Part shown: positions 6,097 through 10,524 of the stretch, piece by piece
Layout: each line of letters starts with the position of its first letter
How positions within the stretch are numbered: the first letter of the stretch is position 1
Assembly (NCBI GenBank): GCA_900548075.1
Contig: URJD01000047.1
Coordinates: forward strand, 1 to 10,524
Direction of reading: 5' to 3'
Source of the DNA: an uncultured Collinsella sp.
GTDB lineage: Bacteria > Actinomycetota > Coriobacteriia > Coriobacteriales > Coriobacteriaceae
Length of the DNA stretch: 10,524 nucleotides
Made by a program: the position numbers and the translations under genes
The notes under the pieces: generated by a model
Database searches by the model: none
Seen by the model: only the letters and a program-made list of their open reading frames with translations
What the model was told of the DNA's origin: nothing

Positions 6097-6599
6097 TGCT
6101 TGCCCCTAAGCGTATTCTTCACCGCAAGGTGCAGCGTGGCTCCATGAAGGGCCAGGCCAAGGGTAATACCGAGCTGCATTTCGGCGAGTTTGGTATCCAG
6201 GCTCTCGAGGCCCATTGGATCACCAACCGTCAGATCGAGGCCGCTCGTATTGCCATGACCCGCTACATGAAGCGTGGCGGTCGTGTCTACATCACGATCT
6301 TCCCCGATAAGCCCATCACCAAGAAGCCTGCCGAGACTCGCATGGGTTCTGGTAAGGGTAACCCCGAGGAGTGGGTGGCCGTCGTCAAGCCCGGCCGCAT
6401 CATGTTCGAGGTCAAGGGCGTGCCCGAGGAGGTCGCTCGCGAGGCTCTGCGTCTTGCACAGCACAAGCTTCCCATCAAGACCAAGATTGTTGCTGCCAAG
6501 AACGCTGAGCAGCGCATCGAGAAGGAGATGGCTGAGGAGGCCGCTCTCGAGGCCAAGTGGGCTGCTGAGGACGCCGCCGCCGCCAAGGAGGAGAACTAA
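6096..6599 (+). CDS. rplP: 50S ribosomal protein L16 with acidic C-terminal extension
   Basis: L16 helps organise the A-site region of the large subunit and binds aminoacyl-tRNA. The core MLAPKRILHRKVQRGSMKG to LPIKTKIV (residues 1-132) is typical, with signatures WITNRQIEAARIAMTRYMKR and RMGSGKGNPEEWVAVVKPGR. Most bacterial L16 proteins are about 136-140 aa and end near LPIKTKFV. Here about 33 further residues follow (134-167), rich in Ala and Glu and probably a charged helix (EKEMAEEAALEAKW, then AAEDAAAAKEEN). The GTG start overlaps the rpsC TAG by one base and has GAGGAGGGG at 6081-6089 as ribosome-binding site. The stop overlaps the rpmC start (TAATG). The reading frame and codon use are continuous through the extension, so a frameshift artefact is unlikely. 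Confidence 0.95.
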   Translation: MLAPKRILHRKVQRGSMKGQAKGNTELHFGEFGIQALEAHWITNRQIEAARIAMTRYMKRGGRVYITIFPDKPITKKPAETRMGSGKGNPEEWVAVVKPGRIMFEVKGVPEEVAREALRLAQHKLPIKTKIVAAKNAEQRIEKEMAEEAALEAKWAAEDAAAAKEEN

Positions 6600-6814
6600 T
6601 GAAGCCCGCAGAGATTCGTGAGCTCTCGGACGCTCAGCTCGTTGAGAAGCTGAAGGAAATGCGCGCCGAGCTCTTTAACCTTCGTTTCCAGATGGCCACC
6701 AGCCAGCTGGACAACACCGCTCGCGTCAACACCGTGAAGAAGGACATCGCTCGCGTCCTCACGGAGCAGCGCGCCCGTGAGATCGCAGCGGAGAAGTCCG
6801 CTGTCGCCGAGTAG
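6599..6814 (+). CDS. rpmC: 50S ribosomal protein L29
   Basis: L29 is a small coiled-coil protein near the exit tunnel, next to L23. The 71-aa product MKPAEIRELSDAQLVEKLKE continues MRAELFNLRFQMATSQLDN and DIARVLTEQRARE. This is the usual two-helix arrangement, with the family motif LFNLRFQ at residues 25-31. The tail EIAAEKSAVAE is slightly longer than in many homologues. The ATG overlaps the rplP stop (TAATG at 6597-6601), and AAGGAGGAG within the end of rplP is a strong ribosome-binding site, so translation is very likely coupled. rpsQ follows after 16 nt. Confidence 0.96.
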   Translation: MKPAEIRELSDAQLVEKLKEMRAELFNLRFQMATSQLDNTARVNTVKKDIARVLTEQRAREIAAEKSAVAE

Positions 6815-6830
6815 GACCTAAGGAGAGAAC

Positions 6831-7091
6831 ATGACTGATTCGCGTAACTCGCGTAAGGTCCGTACGGGTGTCGTTACCTCCGTCTCCGGTGCCAAGACCA
6901 TTGTTGTCACCATCACCGAGCGCAAGCGTCACCCCAAGTACGGCAAGATGATGACCAGCTCCAAGAAGCTGCACGCTCACGACGAGGAGTGCACGGCTGG
7001 CGTGGGCGACACCGTCCGCGTTATGGAGACCCGTCCTATGTCCAAGATGAAGCGTTGGCGCCTCATCGAGGTCGTCGAGCGCGCTAAATAA
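6831..7091 (+). CDS. rpsQ: 30S ribosomal protein S17
   Basis: S17 is a primary 16S rRNA-binding protein with an OB fold, needed early in small-subunit assembly. The 86-aa product contains RKVRTGVVTSVSGAKTIVVT (residues 8-27), ERKRHPKYGKMM, and the family signature GDTVRVMETRPMSKMKRWRL (59-78). The length is normal. AAGGAGAG about 6 nt before the ATG is a strong ribosome-binding site. It closes the rplB-rpsQ block: the next gene, rplN, is 118 nt away, much further than the 0-32 nt spacing inside the block. Confidence 0.97.
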   Translation: MTDSRNSRKVRTGVVTSVSGAKTIVVTITERKRHPKYGKMMTSSKKLHAHDEECTAGVGDTVRVMETRPMSKMKRWRLIEVVERAK

Positions 7092-7209
7092 GCAGTCGCT
7101 CTTACGACTTGTACGTTTCCGAAGATGTGCGTATGCCTGGCTTGCATACCACGGGCCGTATAAAGGCTGCGCACCTCTCTTCGGTTCTTAGTTCGGAGGA
7201 ACATCTACC
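7092..7209 (+). promoter_or_regulatory. rpsQ-rplN gap with small hairpin and possible promoter
   Basis: This 118-nt gap is long for such a packed cluster. GTATGC (7131-7136) pairs with GCATAC (7144-7149). TATAAA at 7159-7164 is a possible -10, with TGGCTT 15 nt upstream as a poor -35. The arrangement loosely recalls the TGG-then-TATA pattern of the rplC and rplB boxes. GGAGGA at 7196-7201 is the rplN ribosome-binding site. An internal promoter is possible but weakly supported. Confidence 0.3.
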
Positions 7210-7578
7210 ATGATTCAGATGCAAACCATGCTGAACGTCGCCGACAACTCCGGCGCTCGCAAGATTCGCTGCATCAAGGTGCTTGGCGGTTCCAAGCGTC
7301 GTTATGCAGGCATCGGCGATGTGTTCATCGGTGCTGTCCAGGAGGCTACCCCTGGCGCCAACGTCAAGAAGAAGGACGTTGTCCGTTGCGTCGTCGTTCG
7401 CACCGTTAAGGAGATCCGCCGCAAGGATGGCTCCTACATTCGCTTTGATGAGAACGCCTGCGTTGTCATCAACAACGATGGTTCGCCCGTCGGCACCCGT
7501 ATCTTCGGGCCCGTCGCTCGCGAGCTTCGTGACAAGAAGTACATGAAGATCGTCTCGCTCGCTCCCGAGACCCTGTAG
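7210..7578 (+). CDS. rplN: 50S ribosomal protein L14
   Basis: L14 lies at the subunit interface and forms inter-subunit bridges with 16S rRNA together with L19. The 122-aa length is exactly that of most homologues. Signatures are MIQMQTMLNVADNSGARKI (residues 1-19), GDVFIGAVQEATPGANVKKK (37-56), the segment VVRCVVVRTVKE, and NDGSPVGTRIFGPVARELRD (90-109). The ATG is 8 nt after GGAGGA. It begins the last two-gene block of the cluster and is followed by rplX after 13 nt. Confidence 0.97.
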   Translation: MIQMQTMLNVADNSGARKIRCIKVLGGSKRRYAGIGDVFIGAVQEATPGANVKKKDVVRCVVVRTVKEIRRKDGSYIRFDENACVVINNDGSPVGTRIFGPVARELRDKKYMKIVSLAPETL

Positions 7579-7591
7579 TTAGGGGAGATAT

Positions 7592-7897
7592 ATGTATATC
7601 AAGAAGGGCGATAAGGTCCAGGTTCTCTCTGGTAAGGATCGCGGCAAGCAGGGCGTTGTCCTGCGTGCTCTCCCCGCCGAGAACAAGGTCGTTGTCGAGG
7701 GCGTTTCGGTCGTCAAGAAGGCCGTCAAGCCCAACGCTGCCAACCAGCAGGGCGGCATTGTTTCGCAGGAGGCTCCCATCGACGCCTCCAACGTCAATCT
7801 CGTCTGCCCCGAGTGCGGTAAGGTTGCCCGCGTCGGTCACGAGAAGGACGGCAAGAACAAGCTGCGCGTCTGCAAGAAGTGCGGCCACAAGTTCTAA
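7592..7897 (+). CDS. rplX: 50S ribosomal protein L24, zinc-ribbon form
   Basis: L24 starts large-subunit assembly by binding the 5' part of 23S rRNA. The 101-aa product has an N-terminal KOW motif, KKGDKVQVLSGKDRGKQGVV (residues 4-23), and ends in a four-cysteine zinc ribbon: CPECGKVARVG (C72, C75) and CKKCGHKF (C94, C97). L24 exists in forms with and without these cysteines; this is the complete form. GGGGAGA at 7582-7588 precedes the ATG. In most bacteria rplE (L5) comes next. Here the gene is followed only by a strong terminator and unrelated genes, so the cluster ends early. Confidence 0.97.
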   Translation: MYIKKGDKVQVLSGKDRGKQGVVLRALPAENKVVVEGVSVVKKAVKPNAANQQGGIVSQEAPIDASNVNLVCPECGKVARVGHEKDGKNKLRVCKKCGHKF

Positions 7898-7923
7898 GCT
7901 GCCCGCAACATCAAGTTGCTAGC

Positions 7924-7959
7924 AAAGGCCCGGATGCTCCACGGCACCCGGGCCTTTTT
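7924..7959 (+). terminator. Intrinsic terminator after rplX
   Basis: AAAGGCCCGG (7924-7933) pairs exactly with CCGGGCCTTT (7948-7957) around a 14-nt loop, and the T-run continues to 7959. It is a strong GC stem with a U-tract 27 nt after the rplX stop. It closes the ribosomal cluster on the + strand. The leading A residues may let it work weakly in the other direction. Confidence 0.93.
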
Positions 7960-7965
7960 CTATCC

Positions 7966-8106
7966 CCACTCATTGGTTACTCATTGGGGACAGACTTAAA
8001 TGAGTGGAAGTCGCTTGGCATTCATTGGGGACCATTCATTGGGGACAGACTTAAATGACCAGTCGTTGGGGGACAGTCCCTATGTGCCGGCAGTTTGGGA
8101 CGGTCC
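7966..8106. repeat. REP-like GGGGACAG repeat cluster
   Basis: An identical 23-nt word occurs at 7981-8003 and 8036-8058. Each copy begins TCATTGGGGACAG and ends TTAAATGA, so TCATT and AATGA can pair around the GGGGACAG loop. A partial copy (TTCATTGGGGAC) lies at 8021-8032. CCACTCATT (7966-7974) also pairs with AATGAGTGG (7999-8007). More degenerate units follow: GGGGGACAGTCCC near 8067-8080 and GGGACGGTCC near 8097-8106. These look like repetitive extragenic palindromes. No mobile-element gene is nearby. Confidence 0.75.
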
Positions 8107-8385
8107 TTTGATGTCTGGTGCCCCCAGAGGGGTGAAGTAATGCAGCTGGCTCTGTCTTTTAGGGCTTTGGTGTTCCGCCTCTTTATGTTTCACAAGAATC
8201 GTTGCATGCGCATTATCGCGCATAGCCTTGCGTGTTAATGCGTATGACCGCGTAAAAATGTGCAAAATATGGCTAAATAATGACCGATAAACAAATAAAC
8301 ACGCAAATACAAGCAAATACGCGCGCATTTGTGCGAATATAAGGCTGTTGGAAATGAAGAACTTCCGATGACTCAGGAGGCACAT
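8107..8385 (+). promoter_or_regulatory. Control region before the oxidoreductase gene, with CAAATA repeats
   Basis: No gene is evident here. Composition drops sharply to AT-rich from about 8225. CAAATA occurs at 8292, 8304 and 8314, spaced 12 and 10 nt and so on roughly one face of the helix. Its inverse CATTTG is at 8326-8331. Upstream, ATGCGC (8206-8211) pairs with GCGCAT (8218-8223). TATAAG at 8338-8343 is a possible -10 without a good -35, as is common for regulated promoters. The CAAATA array is a candidate operator for the DeoR protein encoded downstream. CAGGAGG at 8374-8380 is the ribosome-binding site. Confidence 0.4.
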
Positions 8386-9465
8386 ATGGCAGATTCCAAG
8401 CAGGCTCCACTCGACTCCGCGGCAGCCGCAAAGGCAGCGTTCGCTTCGGTCCAGGGTAAGCCATTCCCCGATGATATCTTTACGGCTCCCAAGCTTCGTT
8501 GGGCTGTGATCGGGTGCGGTGTTATCGCCAACCAAATGGCCCAGTCTCTCGCTCTTGCCGGCCGCAAGCTCGCGGGCGTTGCCAACCGTACGCTGTCCAA
8601 GGCCCAGGCTTTTGCCGAGCAGTATGGCGTCGAGAAGGTGTACGAGACGGTTGAGGACCTCTACGCCGATCCGGACATCGACGCCGTCTATATCACCACG
8701 CCGCACAACACGCATATCACCTATCTGCGCGCCGCTCTGTCAGCTGGCAAGCACGTGCTCTGCGAGAAGGCCATTACCCTCAACTCCGCCGAGCTCGACG
8801 AGGCGCGTGCCATCGCCGACGAGCACAACGTGGTCCTCATGGACGCCACTACGGTGCTCCACATGCCCTTGTATCAGGAGCTGCGCCGCCGCATGGATGC
8901 CGGCGAGTTTGGCCGCATGAACCTCGCCCAGCTCAACTTTGGTAGCTATAAGGAGTACGGCGACCTGACCAACCGCTTCTACAATCGCAGTCTTGCCGGC
9001 GGCGCCATGCTCGACATTGGCGTGTATGCCCTGTCCGTCATGCGCCTGTTTATGGCCAGCCAGCCCGCTGAGGTTGTCTCGCTGGGCAATACCTGCGAGA
9101 CTGGCGTTGACGTCGCGGGTGGCATTGTCTGCCGTAACGCCGAGCAGCAGCTGGGCGTTGTGAGCCTTTCGCTCCACTCCAAGCAGCCCAAGCGCTCGGT
9201 CATCAGTTTCGACAAGTGCTATATCGAGGTCAACGAGTATCCGCGCGCCGACCATGCGACCATTGTGTGGACTGTTGACGGTCGCCGTGAGGAGGTCCAC
9301 GCAGGCACCGAGGCCTACGCACTGTGCTACGAGATGGCCGACCTGGAGAAGGCCGTCGCCGGCGATGATTCGAAGCGCGAGCTTCTGGGCTATGCTTCCG
9401 ATGTTATGGAGCTGATGACCAAGCTCCGCGCCGATTGGGGAGTCGTGTACCCCGAGGAGGAGTAA
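8386..9465 (+). CDS. Gfo/Idh/MocA family NAD(P)-dependent oxidoreductase
   Basis: This family oxidises or reduces sugars, polyols and related compounds with NAD or NADP. The 359-aa protein has an N-terminal Rossmann fold beginning LRWAVIGCGVIANQMAQSLA (GCGVIA at residues 43-48). ADPDIDAVYITTPHNTHITY follows, then the family motif HVLCEKAITLNSAE, where K128 matches the catalytic lysine of EKP-type motifs; here Pro is replaced by Ala. The C-terminal half is the expected alpha/beta domain (GGAMLDIGVYALSVMRLF). The first 35 residues are an Ala-rich extension before the fold. I chose the ATG at 8386 because CAGGAGG lies 5 nt upstream. An in-frame GTG at 8329 lies in the AT-rich control region and lacks such a site. 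It is probably co-transcribed with the DeoR gene 3 nt downstream. The substrate is unknown; dihydrodiol-dehydrogenase-like or sugar-acting enzymes are possible. Confidence 0.9.
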   Translation: MADSKQAPLDSAAAAKAAFASVQGKPFPDDIFTAPKLRWAVIGCGVIANQMAQSLALAGRKLAGVANRTLSKAQAFAEQYGVEKVYETVEDLYADPDIDAVYITTPHNTHITYLRAALSAGKHVLCEKAITLNSAELDEARAIADEHNVVLMDATTVLHMPLYQELRRRMDAGEFGRMNLAQLNFGSYKEYGDLTNRFYNRSLAGGAMLDIGVYALSVMRLFMASQPAEVVSLGNTCETGVDVAGGIVCRNAEQQLGVVSLSLHSKQPKRSVISFDKCYIEVNEYPRADHATIVWTVDGRREEVHAGTEAYALCYEMADLEKAVAGDDSKRELLGYASDVMELMTKLRADWGVVYPEEE

Positions 9466-9468
9466 GCG

Positions 9469-10215
9469 ATGCTTGCGGAAGATAGGCTCAACGCGATCGT
9501 GTCGATGGTGCAGCAGGCCGGCTCGGTTACCGTGCCGGAGCTTGCTGAAGCCCTGGGCGTGACGGCGTCTACCATTCGGCGCGACCTGCAGGCGCTCGAC
9601 CGTGCACACCGTATCGCCAAGGTGCACGGAGGCGCGACGAGTCTGGAGCGTGCGCACGTGACGCGCGACCTGACGATCAGCGAGCGCAGTGATCTCCATA
9701 ACGATGACAAGGAGCGCATCTGCGCCCGTGCGGCGGCGCTTGTGGAGCCCGAGAGCTTTGTGTACATCGATTCAGGTTCGACGACGCTTAGGCTCATCGA
9801 GCATCTTCCGCGCCTTGAGGGCGTCACCTATGTGACCGACTCCGTGCTCCATGCTCAGCATCTCGCTCTGCGCGGCATGCGCACCGTGGTGCTGGGCGGC
9901 GAGCTCAAGCCCGAGACCGAGGCGCTCGTCGGTCCCGACGCCTTGGCAACCCTGGACCGCTATAACTTCAACTGCGGCTTTTGGGGTTCCAATGGCATCG
10001 CAGCCGAGCAAGGTCTCACCACACCGGATATCGAGGAAGCGCAAGTCAAGCGTATCTCGATGCGCCATACCGCCAAACGCTTCGTAATCTCAGACGCCAG
10101 CAAATTCGGCATGGTGGCGCCCGTCAAGTTCGCAGACTTCCGCGACGCAACGATTATTACCGCGGGCGAGGTGCCAGCCAAGTACCAGTCGATGGACAAC
10201 GTCATCACGGTCTAG
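9469..10215 (+). CDS. DeoR/GlpR family transcriptional regulator
   Basis: DeoR-family proteins are usually repressors of sugar or nucleoside catabolism that respond to a phosphorylated sugar. The 248-aa length is typical. The N-terminal winged helix spans residues 1-57: RLNAIVSMVQQAGSVTVPEL, then the recognition helix VTASTIRRDLQALD and the wing IAKVHGGA. The C-terminal effector domain has FVYIDSGSTTLRLIEHLP (97-114), VVLGGELKPETEALVGPDA, GSNGIAAEQGLTTPDIEEA and RFVISDASKFG (204-214). These are standard family motifs, all intact. The ATG is 3 nt after the oxidoreductase stop, and the end of that gene (GAGGAGGAG) supplies the ribosome-binding site, so translation is coupled. It probably regulates this two-gene operon and perhaps other loci. 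The effector cannot be read from sequence. Confidence 0.94.
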   Translation: MLAEDRLNAIVSMVQQAGSVTVPELAEALGVTASTIRRDLQALDRAHRIAKVHGGATSLERAHVTRDLTISERSDLHNDDKERICARAAALVEPESFVYIDSGSTTLRLIEHLPRLEGVTYVTDSVLHAQHLALRGMRTVVLGGELKPETEALVGPDALATLDRYNFNCGFWGSNGIAAEQGLTTPDIEEAQVKRISMRHTAKRFVISDASKFGMVAPVKFADFRDATIITAGEVPAKYQSMDNVITV

Positions 10216-10254
10216 CGACGGGGCAAGGTCAAAACCATTTAGGTTCCTCAATAG

Positions 10255-10291
10255 AAAAGCGGCAACACCCTCGATGGGCGTTGCCGCTTTT
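10255..10291 (+). terminator. Intrinsic terminator after the DeoR gene (possibly bidirectional)
   Basis: AAAAGCGGCAAC (10255-10266) pairs exactly with GTTGCCGCTTTT (10280-10291). CCC (10268-10270) pairs with GGG (10276-10278) inside it, around the loop TCGAT. It lies 39 nt after the DeoR stop. The A-run on one side and T-run on the other allow termination in both directions. Confidence 0.93.
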
Positions 10292-10307
10292 GTTGTCTGC
10301 CGTTTTG

Positions 10308-10362
10308 TCTAAATCTGTAACAACTAGACCGTTAAAAGTGGGTTAGATGTTACAGATTGAGA
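10308..10362. repeat. 55-nt imperfect palindrome, unit 1 of a pair
   Basis: The unit begins TCTAAATCTGTAACA and ends TGTTACAGATTGAGA. Folding it pairs most of the first 23 bases with the last 23, with mismatches at unit positions 4-52, 16-40 and 21-35 and a G-T wobble at 20-36. It lies just after the terminator of the DeoR operon. It is about 70 percent identical, and exactly equal in length, to the unit at 10389-10443. No T-run follows it, and the family is unknown to me. Confidence 0.75.
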
Positions 10363-10388
10363 TACTTCCGAACCGCGCCGTCCCTTTG

Positions 10389-10443
10389 TCTCGATCTGTA
10401 ACAGATAGACTGGAAAATGGGTTCTAACTGTTACGGATCGAGA
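10389..10443. repeat. 55-nt imperfect palindrome, unit 2 of a pair
   Basis: The unit begins TCTCGATCTGTAACAG and ends CTGTTACGGATCGAGA. Unit positions 1-21 pair with 35-55 except for one A-A mismatch (17-39) and one T-G wobble (9-47). The conserved core word shared with unit 1 is ATCTGTAACA. Both units follow TTTG and are separated by 26 nt. They are in the same orientation, as in paired REP elements, though each is itself a palindrome. Confidence 0.78.
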
Positions 10444-10475
10444 CGTTTTGGGACCGTGGCTGAGCCATTGCGGCA

Positions 10476-10514
10476 AAACCACCACAAAGGTGCCTGTCCC
10501 CATTGTGGTGGTTT
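10476..10514. repeat. 12-bp perfect inverted repeat with GGGGACAG-type loop
   Basis: AAACCACCACAA (10476-10487) pairs exactly with TTGTGGTGGTTT (10503-10514). The 15-nt loop read on the minus strand is TGGGGACAGGCACCT. It shares TGGGGACAG with the repeat words at 7981-8058, so it appears to be another member of the same repeat class. It lacks an adjacent gene within the window. Confidence 0.75.
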
Positions 10515-10524
10515 AGGGCTCCCA

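Noticed and set aside
7966..8106. CRISPR array
   Set aside because: There are only two exact copies of a short word plus degenerate copies, with irregular spacing, and no cas genes. The units are palindromic intergenic repeats.
8329..8385. Upstream-extended start for the oxidoreductase
   Set aside because: The frame begins within the putative operator and promoter, while CAGGAGG correctly positions the ATG at 8386.
8740..9699. Minus-strand open frame opposite the oxidoreductase and DeoR genes
   Set aside because: It is antisense to two genes with clear family motifs, and has no recognisable domain.

Overview
This window looks like chromosomal DNA from a moderately high-GC bacterium. Protein style, codon use and the GGGGACAG-type intergenic repeats recall the Coriobacteriia, Collinsella in particular. 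That is an impression from reading, not a database match. Every gene I can support lies on the + strand.

Layout. (1) Positions 1-1649 hold the 3' part of a cation diffusion facilitator (CDF) metal exporter, whose start lies before the window, then a histidine-phosphatase gene. (2) Positions 1650-2108 are non-coding. They hold a perfect 49-bp inverted repeat around a 67-nt core, a promoter-like box and a leader that can fold. (3) Positions 2109-7897 hold twelve ribosomal protein genes in canonical S10/spc order: rplC, rplD, rplW, rplB, rpsS, rplV, rpsC, rplP, rpmC, rpsQ, rplN, rplX. Two internal gaps (before rplB and before rplN) split them into three blocks. The rpsJ gene that usually opens this cluster is absent upstream. 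The rplE and later genes that usually follow rplX are replaced by a strong terminator at 7924-7959. (4) Positions 7960-8385 are non-coding, with short GGGGACAG repeats and an AT-rich control region. (5) Positions 8386-10215 hold a two-gene operon: a Gfo/Idh/MocA oxidoreductase and a DeoR-family regulator, closed by a terminator at 10255-10291. (6) Positions 10292-10524 hold two related 55-nt hairpins and one more hairpin whose loop carries the same GGGGACAG-type core on the minus strand.

How it works together. The ribosomal genes supply parts of both subunits and are tightly packed, with TAGTG and TAATG stop-start overlaps and strong Shine-Dalgarno sites, as expected for coupled translation. 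The oxidoreductase and DeoR genes look like a small self-regulated sugar or polyol module. The CDF and phosphatase genes are unrelated neighbours.

No wholly new gene system is evident. The signals that deserve a second look are non-coding: the 49-bp inverted repeat, the promoter-like box shared by rplC and rplB, the folded rplC leader, and the paired hairpins at the end.
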